Below, in pieces: positions 51,345 through 60,183 of a stretch of DNA of 64,000 nt. The stretch covers positions 36,616 to 100,615 of the forward strand of contig JAFRAC010000020.1 of assembly GCA_017405595.1 (NCBI GenBank), written 5' to 3'. The stretch is from Thermoguttaceae bacterium (GTDB taxonomy: Bacteria; Planctomycetota; Planctomycetia; Pirellulales; Thermoguttaceae). The translations under genes were made by a program, and so were the position numbers. Every line of letters starts with the position of its first letter. The stretch's first letter is position 1. The notes under the pieces are model-generated. The model did not search any database. It saw nothing but the letters and a program-made list of their open reading frames with translations, and was not told the DNA's origin.

Positions 51345-54317
51345 CTATTCCAGGTCTGGGAGAACTGTCTCGCCGCGACGCTGTTCGGGAATTTTGATAT
51401 ACGCGCCATAGAAGCCGCAGTTGTTGTCCATCCAAAGGGTGAACCGGTAAAGTTCTTCCGGAGTCAGTTCCACGCCGTGATGATCGGATTTGAGAATTCC
51501 ATAAAGACGGCTCCGGCTGGCGCCGAAATTCATCGGCTCGGTTCGCGGTTCATCCCACAGATAATGGTCATAGTAAAAACAGTATTTAATCAGATTCGTA
51601 AACGCATTGGAAAAATGCGCGTCTTTCGGGTTATCAGAAAGATCAATGGCGCGCTCATCGTCCGAGGCCTGATGGCAGTTCACGCATTTCGCGTCGAGAA
51701 TCGGCTGAATCAGCCGGACGAAATTGATCGGCCGGCTTCCGTCGGGGTCCGGCTCGATTTCACTCGGCGGACGCCGGGTCGCCAGCGGCAAACCGATCCG
51801 CTGTTCGGTCGGCGCCAAACGGTCTTCATGGCACCCCTGACAAAGAAGCACTTCACCCGGATGAACATAGGCGTCGGAACGCATCGACTGAACCGCCAGG
51901 CCATTTTCGTCGAGAGCCTGGAAGTAAACCGGCACATTCACCGGCATTTTGAAATAAGCGCTTCCGTCGTCTTCGACCGGAACCGTTCCGAGAACCTGCC
52001 GCGCGCCCTTCTGCATTCCCGCGCCGATTACCGGATTATGCCATAACGGAGTCGTTTTCGGCAGAAGCTGCACAATCCGGAGCCGTTTGATCTTGACTCC
52101 TTCGGGAAACGGCACCTTCGAGTTGTAAACGTTCATCAGGCCGACTTCCGCCGTTTTCGGAAGGTCTTCGGGGTGGGGTTTCACGGTGCCGTCGGCCGGC
52201 GGTTTGCCCACCAGCGTCTGATGAGGAATCACCGGTTCCCGGCCGCGGACGCGCAGCGGAATCGGTTCCCGGCACGAGATATGCGGATCACGGTAGAGAA
52301 GGACACGGTTGCCGAACGCGTCCAAAAGATAAATGCCGTACCGGTTGCTGTTGGTCATGCAGCCGCTGTTTCCCTGTTCGGCAAACGGATCGTACACACA
52401 AAGATAGAACTGTTCCGAAAGGGGGTAGCATGATGCATACTGCATCGGACATGGAAGATCGGTCTCCTGTTCCGCTTCCGGAAAGACCTGTTCCGGCGTT
52501 ATTCGCCGGGTCGTGCTCATGAGGTTATCATCGGGCACCTGCGGGTCGATCAGAACCAACGCGCCGTACGACTGTCCGTGATGCGCCGCGGCGGTCGCCG
52601 TGATCTTACTGCTTTCCGGAACCTGACGAAGGTCGAGTTCCATGATCGGAACCCCGGCGCGGACCTCGTGATAATTGCCGACCAGAGCGCGGGCGTCGCG
52701 GCCGTCGGGATAGGTGATCCAGGGGTGGTGCGCATTGTTCGCTCCGCGGTCAACGTAGTCCCAGCGTGTATAGAGAATCATCCCGTTGCGGTCGACCGAG
52801 GGCGCCCATTCATTGGTCTCGTGCCATGAAAGAACTACCGGATCCGAACCGTCGGGATTCATTGAGTTCAGGGTGTAGGTCGGCGCCGGCCGTGGATGGC
52901 AGCGCCCGTATCCTCCGCGCCGCATCGAGATGAATGCCACGCGCCCGTTCGGCAGACAGCAGGGATCGAAACTGTCGAACGGGTCATCGGTCAATTGCGT
53001 CAGGTTGGAAGTGCAGATGGTATCGGGATTGAAATCCACTTTGAATATCTGATAGCTGTTTTCCTTCGACCAGGTAAAAGTGGCGCGGGGAAGCGTCGCG
53101 TCCGCCGCGGCAAAAAGGATCTGATCGGCATCGTAACTCAGTTCCGGCGAGATAAACGACCACCCCTGATCGAGTTCGCGTCCTGAATTTCTTCCCTGGC
53201 CGACGGTCAGGTTTTCGAGAAGATTCACCGTTCGGGGAGATTCGGTAAACGCGTCCTTTAACAGAAAGAGACCTCCGCCGGGACGCGCCTGAAACCCGAA
53301 AAACTGGTCGATCATGTGGTTCCCCTTCAGTTCGGCCATCGGCGCCTCGAAATGCTTGACAAAAAGGATGTCCGCAAAATCGAGGAGTGGGTTCGTCAGC
53401 GCAAGCCGGCGGAGAACCGTTAGCGTTTCGGCAAAACAGGCACGGCGCCGATCAATCTCGCCGGCCGCGATCGACGCGGCTTTCTCTTTCGCCGCCGCCA
53501 GATCGGCCCGAATCGCCCCGCGGTCCGTTTCGGGGTCGCTGTTCTCCAGCCAATCGGCAAGCGACTCGGCGCGGCGCAGGAGAATATCGAGCGGATCGCG
53601 ATCGGAGGAGAGGATCGTTGCCTGTTCGTTTAAAGCCTCCTTCGCCGCATTTTCGGGAATGCCGTTTCTCAGGTCGCGGGCAAGCGCCTCCCACTGAAGC
53701 CGCGCCTCGTCGAGACGTGAAAACGGCGCATCGCCGTTGTCGGGGAAACAGAGATTTTCGGGGATGGGGACGACGGCCGGCCGGGTCGAAAGACCGGTAA
53801 AACGCGCATCCGCCCAATCGGCGTGGTTTCCCCGTTCGCCGTGCCTTTGAAGGGTCTGCAGATAGAGATGGGAAACCCCTTCCAGGGGGACTTCAAGCGG
53901 TATGGACCGCCGGCTGCCGATCATTCCGCTTCGCCAGAGGATTTTTTCGTCGGAACGGACAATAAACTCCACATCGCCCGGCCGGTCGATATTGTCATCG
54001 ATTCCAACCGTTGCGGCGAATGTTCCCGGTTCGCCGGAAAGTTCAACACAGACGATTTGCGGCGAATGAACGCCGATACCGCGGTCAAAAACACGATTGT
54101 CGATTTTGATCGGTTTGCCGTGCGCCGAAGTTCGGCATGCCGGCATATTCCACCACTCCTTGCCGGCGGCGGGATCGCCTTCCTCGCCGAGCGCCGGATT
54201 GAGTTCATCGAGCCAAATGACCGACGGTTCTTTTTCGGTCTCGGCTTTCAGAGAAAAAAGGAAAGCCCCGGCAAGAACGAGAAATCCGAAAACAGAACTG
54301 AAAAGAGACTTCTTCAT
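51345..54317 (-). CDS. HzsA-related secreted protein with NPCBM domain and two CXXCH heme motifs
   Basis: 990 residues. Signal peptide (VFGFLVLAGAFLFSLKAE), NPCBM/NEW2-type carbohydrate-binding domain (about 65-175; FDRGIGVHSPQIVCVELSGE, ATVGIDDNIDRPGDVEFIV), a helical connector, then a propeller-like part related to the hydrazine synthase alpha subunit (SPELSYDADQILFAAAD, CCLPNGRVAFISMRRGG, WAPSVDRNGMILYTRWDYVD). Near the C-terminus come two cytochrome c motifs, CQGCH (about residue 827) and CVNCH (about 879). It should bind two covalent hemes outside the cytoplasm. Family relatives are widespread in planctomycetes that do not make hydrazine, so a redox role on a carbohydrate or an electron carrier is inferred. 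It is monocistronic; the 270-base gap 51075-51344 shows no gene. Confidence 0.75.
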   Translation of the reverse strand: MKKSLFSSVFGFLVLAGAFLFSLKAETEKEPSVIWLDELNPALGEEGDPAAGKEWWNMPACRTSAHGKPIKIDNRVFDRGIGVHSPQIVCVELSGEPGTFAATVGIDDNIDRPGDVEFIVRSDEKILWRSGMIGSRRSIPLEVPLEGVSHLYLQTLQRHGERGNHADWADARFTGLSTRPAVVPIPENLCFPDNGDAPFSRLDEARLQWEALARDLRNGIPENAAKEALNEQATILSSDRDPLDILLRRAESLADWLENSDPETDRGAIRADLAAAKEKAASIAAGEIDRRRACFAETLTVLRRLALTNPLLDFADILFVKHFEAPMAELKGNHMIDQFFGFQARPGGGLFLLKDAFTESPRTVNLLENLTVGQGRNSGRELDQGWSFISPELSYDADQILFAAADATLPRATFTWSKENSYQIFKVDFNPDTICTSNLTQLTDDPFDSFDPCCLPNGRVAFISMRRGGYGRCHPRPAPTYTLNSMNPDGSDPVVLSWHETNEWAPSVDRNGMILYTRWDYVDRGANNAHHPWITYPDGRDARALVGNYHEVRAGVPIMELDLRQVPESSKITATAAAHHGQSYGALVLIDPQVPDDNLMSTTRRITPEQVFPEAEQETDLPCPMQYASCYPLSEQFYLCVYDPFAEQGNSGCMTNSNRYGIYLLDAFGNRVLLYRDPHISCREPIPLRVRGREPVIPHQTLVGKPPADGTVKPHPEDLPKTAEVGLMNVYNSKVPFPEGVKIKRLRIVQLLPKTTPLWHNPVIGAGMQKGARQVLGTVPVEDDGSAYFKMPVNVPVYFQALDENGLAVQSMRSDAYVHPGEVLLCQGCHEDRLAPTEQRIGLPLATRRPPSEIEPDPDGSRPINFVRLIQPILDAKCVNCHQASDDERAIDLSDNPKDAHFSNAFTNLIKYCFYYDHYLWDEPRTEPMNFGASRSRLYGILKSDHHGVELTPEELYRFTLWMDNNCGFYGAYIKIPEQRRGETVLPDLE

Positions 54318-54420
54318 TCTTCTGCTCTACATGCGGGTTACTGAGCGACGCGGGCCGCGAAAAACGGCCGATTCCCCAAGAACGATAAAACGATTTTACA
54401 TTTGCTTTGAGGGAAAATCA

Positions 54421-54537
54421 ATGATTTCGGAAAAATCCTTCTTCGGCACCATGAAGCGTTTTGCAGATGCGAAGTTCATGACGCTGAACGGTTATGGTAT
54501 CCCTTCGATATGTGCAATGAACGCAAGACGAACCTAA
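54421..54537 (+). CDS. Possible small protein of 38 residues, unknown
   Basis: ATG 54421 is preceded by GAGGG at a good distance, and the frame encodes 38 mixed residues (MISEKSFFGTMKRFADAKF at the start). It lies in the 415-base gap between the HzsA-related gene and the metalloprotease gene. No family is recognised, and chance opening of such a short frame is quite possible. The rest of the gap holds only the promoter at 54667. Confidence 0.25.
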   Translation: MISEKSFFGTMKRFADAKFMTLNGYGIPSICAMNARRT

Positions 54538-54666
54538 CCGGTATTTTCAAGGTGATTGTAATGGTTCGGTTATCTCAGACATATTGAGCGTGCCGGACAG
54601 CTGCCCGGCTGTTTATGCAGCGGGGGGTAAAATTTTGGCCGAAAGTGAAAGCCGGGGGTCTTTGTC

Positions 54667-54694
54667 TTGAAAAAATGGGATATTTTTTTAGAAT
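54667..54694 (+). promoter_or_regulatory. Candidate promoter of the metalloprotease-containing LEPR-XLL gene
   Basis: TTGAAA (54667-54672), a 16-base spacer and TAGAAT (54689-54694). The leader to ATG 54732/54735 is about 33 bases, with GAGG at 54724. Confidence 0.5.
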
Positions 54695-54731
54695 AACGGC
54701 AAGCATATCTGACTCCCGTTTCTGAGGAAAA

Positions 54732-57700
54732 ATGATGAAAAACTCCCTTCGCTTTTCAAAGCTCCGTGTTGAGAACCTCGAAGACCGTATGCTTCTGGCC
54801 GTTGCCGCCGGGGGGCTGGAAACAGTTGTTCGGAGAATTGCGCCGACCGAATCCGAGACTTGGGTTGTCAACACCCTCGAAGATTCCTGGGACTGGACCG
54901 CCGACGACGATGTGGTCTCCCTGCGGGAGGCCATCGACCGTTCCGCTGAGGGGGACCAGATCGTTTTCGACGAGTCGCTGGCGGGGGGAACCATTGTTTT
55001 ATGCGGAGATCAGCTTAAAGTCTCCACCGGAATTACCATTGATGCGTCGAGTGCCGGCGGAATTACGATCGACGCAGATGATCGGAGCCGGATCTTTCAT
55101 ATCAAAGGGGGGAGCGAGGATGTTCCGGTAACGCTGATCGGACTGAAGATTACTGACGGGTACGAATTTAACGGCGGTGGGATCTACTTTACCGGATCGC
55201 TTGTCCTCACCGACTGTACGGTGACGCGGAACACCGCGCTCGGAAAAGGAGGAGGCATTTACAACTCCTTCGGAACGCTGACCCTTACGAATTCGTCGGT
55301 GACGCGCAATTACGCCAACACCGGCGGGAACATCTACGATGCCTACAGCGATGCCGACGCCGATATTGACGTCACGAACCTCAGCAGTAAACCGGATTCC
55401 CTCTACACGATCTTTCTTGATTTCGACGGACACGTCACTTCAAATACGTCCTGGAACCGCTATAACGATGGCGGCGATATCGTCTCTCCCCGTTTCGCCC
55501 TGGACGGGGACACCGAAAAGACGTCGTTTTCGGCGAGCGAAAAAGCCGCGATCTACGATATATGGCTCCGTGTCGCCGAAGATTATATGCCGTTCGACGT
55601 CAACGTGACCACCGTGGAACCTTCGAGCGCATCTTTCGCCGCGGGCCGGTCTCAGCGGGTGGTGATCGGCGGCAAGAACGACGACTGGTATACCGGGTCC
55701 GTGTTGGGGATCTCTTACCGCAGTTCGTTCCCCCGGGCTGGCGACATCCCCAACTTCGTCTTTTCGGGTTCGATTGGGTACGACATTAACGGAATCGCCG
55801 TAACGGCCTCGCATGAAGTCGGGCATACGCTCGGTTTGGGCCACAAAGGAAAAGGGAAACGGTCGTATTTCAGCGGATTGAACGGATGGGGTCCGATCAT
55901 GGGGAACCCCCTGAGTATAGAGCTGACCCAGTGGTCGAAAGGGGAATACGCCGATGCCACGGATACGGTCGACGAGCTTCTGACCATTACTACGAAAAAC
56001 GGTTTCGGGTACCGCGACGACGATTATGCCGACACACTCGACGGCGCCGAGGTTCTTTCGATTACCGACGGAGTCGGGGAGATTACCGGAATTGTCGAAC
56101 GGAACACCGATGTCGACTGTTTCGTTTTTGAATCGGACGGCTCGGCGCTCGATTTCTTCGTCGGAGGAATTTCATGGGTGACCAACCTGGACGTGCTGGT
56201 GAAACTCTATTCCGAAGATTACGAGCTGATCTGGACGTACGACCCGTCGGATCGGCTTGACGTCGAGTTCCTTTTCACCGAAGCCGCGGGAACCTATTTC
56301 CTGACAGTCGAGGGGACGGGATGTGAAACCGGTTCGCCGGGGATCTATTCCGACTACGGGAGTCTTGGCTCCTATACCGTTCGGGTGGGGAGTCCGAGTA
56401 CGCTCGTCGTGACCACCCTTGAAGACTCTTTCGATAGCGACGGGTTCCTCTCGCTTCGCGAGGCGCTTCTCCTTGCCGATGACCGTGCCGTGATTACGTT
56501 CGACCCTTCGCTTGCCGGCGGAACGATTCAGCTCGCGGATAAAGAGATTATAATCGACCGGCGGGTGACCGTCGACGCGTCGCCGGCCGGCGGGATCACG
56601 GTTTGCGGGAGCGGAACAGGCCGCGTTTTGAGAGTGTACGGCGGGAGTACCGATGTGCCGGTCACGCTGATCGGCCTTACGATTACGGGCGGCGGTTTCG
56701 GCTACGGCGCCGGGATATACAATGTGGGCTGGCTGAAGCTGGTGAACTGCGTTCTTACGGGGAATACCGCGACCAGCAACGGCGGCGGGATTTACAGTAC
56801 CAAAGAAATCACGCTTGTCAATTCGACCCTCTCGGGAAATACCGCCCCCAAGGGCGGCGGGCTTTCGGTCTCTTCCGGCAAAGCCGAGCTGACGAATACC
56901 ATCGTCGCACTGAACGATGCAGCCACTAGCGCCGATCTTGCCGGCACCTGGACCGGAACCAACAACATCGTCGGTACCGATCCCGGGTTTGTTACCGCGC
57001 CGATTTTTGAAGACGGCGTTCTCGTCAACGGCGATTCGCTTGACCTTTCGCTTGCCGAAGGGAGTACCGCGATCGATGCGGGGCTGAATTCTGCGGTAAC
57101 GACAGAAACCGATATTGCCGGGCATCTGCGGATTGTTAACGGCACTGTCGATATCGGCGCGTACGAATACCGCGAAGGAGAAACCGAACGGCTTACCGCA
57201 CCGGCGATCTCAACCGGCAGCGGAGGGTTTTATGTTTCCTGCGGTGCGAATCGGCATCAGATTGACTGGACCGCCGTCGAAAACGCTTCAGGCTACGAAC
57301 TGCAGTACTCCGCCGACGGAAGACACTGGACAACCGTTTCGGCAGTGGATACGGCTGCGGTTGTGACGGGACTTACTTACGGCCAGGACATGAAATACCG
57401 CGTTCGCGCATTAGGAACCGGCTCCTACACCAATTCCGACTGGAGCGAGATCAAAACGTTTAATGTCTGTCCGATGGATATCGACGGCGACGATTTCATC
57501 GGCCCGGGCGACAACGCCATTCTTTCCGCCGCATGGTTTTCGAACGAAGAGAAAGCCGGCTGGAATGAACAGTGCGACATTGACGGCGACGGATTTATCG
57601 GTCCGGGCGACTATTCTTATCTTTCCTCAAACTGGTTTTTGGCATCAGGCAGTGAGAATCTTTGTTACCCGAAGGCGCTAGCCGCCGATATCGTCTTCGC

Positions 57701-57782
57701 CGAATACCGGTCGGCCGATCCGGAGACGGAGCTGGGCGACATGTCACTATTAAAACGGACACTTGTCCCTAACCTAACGTAA
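54732..57782 (+). CDS. LEPR-XLL protein with embedded zinc metalloprotease, beta-helix, Fn3 and dockerin
   Basis: 1016 residues. Order: basic N-terminus with LEPR-XLL-type motif KLRVENLEDRMLLAV (about 10-24); beta-helix turns (45-215); a metalloprotease domain (225-400) with the zinc site HEVGHTLGLGH at 361-371, a full HEXXHXXGXXH; a PPC-like beta-sandwich (about 440-550; ADTLDGAEVLSI, GTYFLTVEGTG); a second beta-helix (555-830); fibronectin type III (830-915); dockerin loops DIDGDDFIGPGD and DIDGDGFIGPGD (918-970). The tail YPKALAADIVFAEYRSAD parallels that of the 9620 protein, but the last 18 or so residues diverge (SLLKRTLVPNLT). A secreted, surface-linked protease is inferred. ATG 54735 is an equally good start. 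Confidence 0.85.
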   Translation: MMKNSLRFSKLRVENLEDRMLLAVAAGGLETVVRRIAPTESETWVVNTLEDSWDWTADDDVVSLREAIDRSAEGDQIVFDESLAGGTIVLCGDQLKVSTGITIDASSAGGITIDADDRSRIFHIKGGSEDVPVTLIGLKITDGYEFNGGGIYFTGSLVLTDCTVTRNTALGKGGGIYNSFGTLTLTNSSVTRNYANTGGNIYDAYSDADADIDVTNLSSKPDSLYTIFLDFDGHVTSNTSWNRYNDGGDIVSPRFALDGDTEKTSFSASEKAAIYDIWLRVAEDYMPFDVNVTTVEPSSASFAAGRSQRVVIGGKNDDWYTGSVLGISYRSSFPRAGDIPNFVFSGSIGYDINGIAVTASHEVGHTLGLGHKGKGKRSYFSGLNGWGPIMGNPLSIELTQWSKGEYADATDTVDELLTITTKNGFGYRDDDYADTLDGAEVLSITDGVGEITGIVERNTDVDCFVFESDGSALDFFVGGISWVTNLDVLVKLYSEDYELIWTYDPSDRLDVEFLFTEAAGTYFLTVEGTGCETGSPGIYSDYGSLGSYTVRVGSPSTLVVTTLEDSFDSDGFLSLREALLLADDRAVITFDPSLAGGTIQLADKEIIIDRRVTVDASPAGGITVCGSGTGRVLRVYGGSTDVPVTLIGLTITGGGFGYGAGIYNVGWLKLVNCVLTGNTATSNGGGIYSTKEITLVNSTLSGNTAPKGGGLSVSSGKAELTNTIVALNDAATSADLAGTWTGTNNIVGTDPGFVTAPIFEDGVLVNGDSLDLSLAEGSTAIDAGLNSAVTTETDIAGHLRIVNGTVDIGAYEYREGETERLTAPAISTGSGGFYVSCGANRHQIDWTAVENASGYELQYSADGRHWTTVSAVDTAAVVTGLTYGQDMKYRVRALGTGSYTNSDWSEIKTFNVCPMDIDGDDFIGPGDNAILSAAWFSNEEKAGWNEQCDIDGDGFIGPGDYSYLSSNWFLASGSENLCYPKALAADIVFAEYRSADPETELGDMSLLKRTLVPNLT

Positions 57783-57857
57783 CAGATAACACTTCCGGTG
57801 TTACTGTGTCAACGAGCTCCCTCTAAGCGCCAAACGCGGGGATCAGGTACCGACCGT

Positions 57858-58316
57858 TTACTTCTTCAGCTGGGTAACCCGCTTTTTAAACTCCGAAACC
57901 GTCATCCCCGCCTTTTGAGCGGCTTTGACAAGAGTGATGGTTCCATCGCTTACGAGATCGGCCAAGCTTTCAAGGCGGCCTTCCTCTCGGCCTTCCGCCC
58001 GACCTTCTGCCCGGCCCTTTGCCTCGCCTCTCGCTTCGCCAATCTCCTCATGCTCTTCGGCAAGTTCCTTCAGGATCCTTTCTTCATCGTATTCGGTTAA
58101 GATCATGTGCTTTACCTCTGCTCTGTTCGCTAAAAGGAACGGTTTCATGATGGAATCGTCCGGCAGATCCTTTAACGCGACGTCGATGGCGCCTTCCGGC
58201 GTTTTTGTCTTCTGGTTGGCCCGAACCGAATCGCCGAACCAGGAATATTCTTTCAGGGGCTTGCAGGCGTTGAGCAATTTTTTGTTATGCCCGTCATTGA
58301 TGTTGATCATCGTCAC
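57858..58316 (-). pseudogene. Rpn-family nuclease/transposase, C-terminal part only
   Basis: 152 residues. The segment NKKLLNACKPLKEYSWFGD, AIDVALKDLPDDSIMKPFLLANRAEVK and EYDEERILKELAEE matches the C-terminal half of Rpn/PD-(D/E)XK transposase-like proteins, followed by the usual RxEGRxEG low-complexity stretch and a short C-terminal helix (GMTVSEFKKRVTQLKK). The N-terminal nuclease domain with its PD-(D/E)XK residues is missing. Bases upstream of 58316 do not continue it. Either a truncated remnant or a short active fragment; the remnant is likelier. The 3' end recurs at 58653. Confidence 0.7.
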
Positions 58317-58499
58317 CCCGACCTCATAATACTACTATATCGAGCCAAAGAATAAAAGAGAAAGGGCCGGTCATTTTCAGGGGAGAGGGATAAAAACGGA
58401 CGGTCGTCATAATACTGCATCGGTTCACATAATATCCGGATGTTAAAATGGTTAAGGCGCAAAGCATCTGCCGGATAAAATCTAAGCTCACCATGACTG

Positions 58500-58572
58500 T
58501 AACTAAAAAAAATATGTGAATATTTTAGTTATGACTGGGAAAATTGTCCGTAACTAAAATCAACTTTAGTTA
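58500..58572. repeat. Two palindromes sharing the half-site TAACTAAA
   Basis: TAACTAAAA (58500-58508) and TTTTAGTTA (58523-58531) form the first; TAACTAAA (58551-58558) and TTTAGTTA (58565-58572) the second. Four half-sites in about 70 bases, with nothing recognisable as an intact gene downstream. It looks like the control region of a lost gene. The rest of 58317-58650 shows no gene. Confidence 0.55.
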
Positions 58573-58652
58573 CAACAGCAAAACGGACAGACCGATGGAA
58601 TATCCGAATCGCGCCGGTTACTTTGTCAACCTGAACGGGGTCAAGTTGTTCG

Positions 58653-58722
58653 TTTCTTCAGGTGGCGATCCTCTTTTTAAACTCCGGAACCGTTATCCCC
58701 GCACCGATAGCGTCCATCGTTT
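58653..58722 (-). pseudogene. Second copy of the Rpn-family 3' end
   Basis: Read on the minus strand the bases encode GITVPEFKKRIAT and a stop, matching GMTVSEFKKRVTQLKK at the end of the gene at 57858. The plus-strand DNA CTTTTTAAACTCCG is shared. Only about 20 codons remain. Confidence 0.6.
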
Positions 58723-58740
58723 ACACGAATGTGAACACGG

Positions 58741-58838
58741 TCAGTCGCCAAACAATTTTTCCGCTATTTCGCTCAGAGCAGCGGCGGTCTGTTCATAAGT
58801 GATACCGTCGGAGATCAAGGTTCTTGTCGTTTCCTCGC
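58741..58838 (-). pseudogene. Short C-terminal-like fragment, family unknown
   Basis: A minus-strand frame ending at 58741 reads LISDGITYEQTAAALSEI and then AEKLFGD before a stop. It looks like a genuine protein C-terminus rather than a chance frame, but I do not recognise the family. It runs into the oppositely oriented remnant at 58840. Confidence 0.3.
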
Positions 58839-58839
58839 A

Positions 58840-58991
58840 GAAAAACCAGATGTCAATCGAAAAGATTTGGCGCAATTACTAGGCATAACACCTGTGATAG
58901 CGTAAAGTATCGACTTGATAAATTGAGAGGGTCAGGTCGGATTGAGCATCAGGGGCCTACCAAGGCTGGCAAATGGGTAGTTTTGGAATAA
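58840..58991 (+). pseudogene. Winged-helix C-terminus of an AlbA_2-type ATP-binding or Fic protein, frameshifted
   Basis: The frame from 58840 reads EKPDVNRKDLAQLLGITPV then stops. In the next frame it continues YRLDKLRGSGRIEHQGPTKA, GKWVVLE and a stop. Together this is the well-known C-terminal winged helix (ITxdGVkYHLDKLrkxGrIeHvGPtKGGyW) of AlbA_2/RecG-like and some Fic proteins. A frameshift near 58900 and the missing N-terminus mark it as dead. Confidence 0.6.
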
Positions 58992-59040
58992 CGGTTCACT
59001 TTACCGCAAAGGAATCAACAATTTAAGGTGGAACACAGAA

Positions 59041-59145
59041 TGATTTGAGGACAACGAGTTTATGTTCCAATCTAAAGAAAACGGGCTGTAATTTTCAAGA
59101 TCACAAATTGTGACCTTGAACGCTCAGCGGAAGAACTTTCAAGGT
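59041..59145 (+). pseudogene. ORF6N-domain gene remnant, second copy
   Basis: One frame reads EDNEFMFQSKENGL, stop, FSRSQIVTLNAQRKNF. This corresponds to the FMFQLTxEE..LRSQIVT core of ORF6N domains, with one in-frame stop codon. It stands directly after an AlbA_2-like remnant, the same order as at 31.75-31.96 kb. Confidence 0.5.
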
Positions 59146-59165
59146 GTAAAATTTTCACCTTGAAA
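59137..59165. terminator. Hairpin downstream of the abiE operon
   Basis: TTTCAAGGTG (59137-59146) pairs perfectly with CACCTTGAAA (59156-59165) around an AT-rich loop. On the plus strand AAAA follows; on the minus strand the arm is followed by GTTCTTCC, a poor T run. It may end the AbiE transcript or be part of the decayed element. The stretch 59166-59349 shows nothing recognisable. Confidence 0.4.
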
Positions 59166-59349
59166 AACGAAGGCGGGAGAGGGGCAAATATAAAATATCG
59201 TCCCTACGCCCTTCACTGAACAGAGCACCACATGCTCATGACGGTACTGAAAGGGGAAGGGGGCAGGAGTCATGAAAGGTCCTTCAATCCCATCCGTTTG
59301 GAGGGCCGTTTCGTTCAGGTTATCAAAGGACTGCTTCAGCCAGCACCTG

Positions 59350-60183
59350 TTACTGAAGACCAAGTAGGCTTTTCAGCACCGTTATAACGTCCGCATACTG
59401 AATTGTTCTTGCATACGGAAACCTATTCTGGTACTTTGTCCACATTTCCTGAAGATCACCGCTGTTGGAAATATTCGACACAATCGTGACCGGATCCGCG
59501 ATGAGTTCCGTCGTCCTCCGATGTGCCGCTGTTGCCGCGAGAGCGTTCCTAAAAACTTTGCGGCTGTAGTTCTGCGTTGTTCCGAGGATATAGATGTCGT
59601 AATAGTCTCTCGGTCTTGTATTGAAGACGCCTCTGCGGAGAATGGTTTCCGCTTTCTCGGCCATGACCGTTTCAATGTTGTATCCCCACAGACTGATATG
59701 TTCGGTCTCATCAAGGATTCCGTTAAACTCATACCGGACAGCGCCGGGAGTGATAACATCTCCAGCTGTAACATCAATGGACAGCGTTGTCGCTATAGTA
59801 TCGTAGACGGCATCGATCCTGACGCGGTAGCCGCCATAATGATCATCTTTCCGGATCGGTTCAATCGACACCACGCGGAACGCCACATTATCGTCAAGCG
59901 CCACTTTGCCGATCGATTCAATCGCGGACCGAACTTTTTGCTCCTCAAGAGGCAATCCTCTTAGCGTGGTGTCAATGTCCATCGTCGAGCGAACGTCCAG
60001 ACCCACGATCGCCGCGATAAGTATACCGCCTTTGATCACAAATTTGTCCTTGTACTCAGACCGGGAGAGTCTGGCAAGAAACCGCTCAAACATGAAATTC
60101 TGAAGAACCACCTGTGCCGTAAGGCCGCTTTTTTTGGCATAGTTCCGAATTCTGGCTTTCAGACTCATCTCTCTTGAGTTCAT
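59350..60183 (-). CDS. abiEii: AbiEii-type nucleotidyltransferase toxin
   Basis: 277 residues. Nucleotidyltransferase-superfamily core of the AbiEii/AbiGii group: FVIKGGILIAAIVGLDVRSTMDIDTTLRG (GG followed by the D-x-D of STMDIDTT), VRIDAVYDTIATTLSIDV, and the later ETVMAEKAETILRRGVFNTRPRDYYDIYIL with the conserved Lys and Arg-Asp-Tyr-Asp. In characterised type IV systems such toxins modify tRNA or use GTP to stop growth. The gene overlaps the antitoxin gene by four bases (ATGA), with normal length and intact motifs, so probably functional. Confidence 0.9.
   Translation of the reverse strand: MNSREMSLKARIRNYAKKSGLTAQVVLQNFMFERFLARLSRSEYKDKFVIKGGILIAAIVGLDVRSTMDIDTTLRGLPLEEQKVRSAIESIGKVALDDNVAFRVVSIEPIRKDDHYGGYRVRIDAVYDTIATTLSIDVTAGDVITPGAVRYEFNGILDETEHISLWGYNIETVMAEKAETILRRGVFNTRPRDYYDIYILGTTQNYSRKVFRNALAATAAHRRTTELIADPVTIVSNISNSGDLQEMWTKYQNRFPYARTIQYADVITVLKSLLGLQ

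Noticed and set aside
58544..58798. 84-codon plus-strand frame
   Set aside because: Its middle part is the antisense of an Rpn 3'-end remnant, so it is not a real gene.
59139..59363. 74-codon minus-strand frame downstream of abiEii
   Set aside because: Composition and lack of a ribosome site or family match suggest chance; it crosses a hairpin and decayed DNA.
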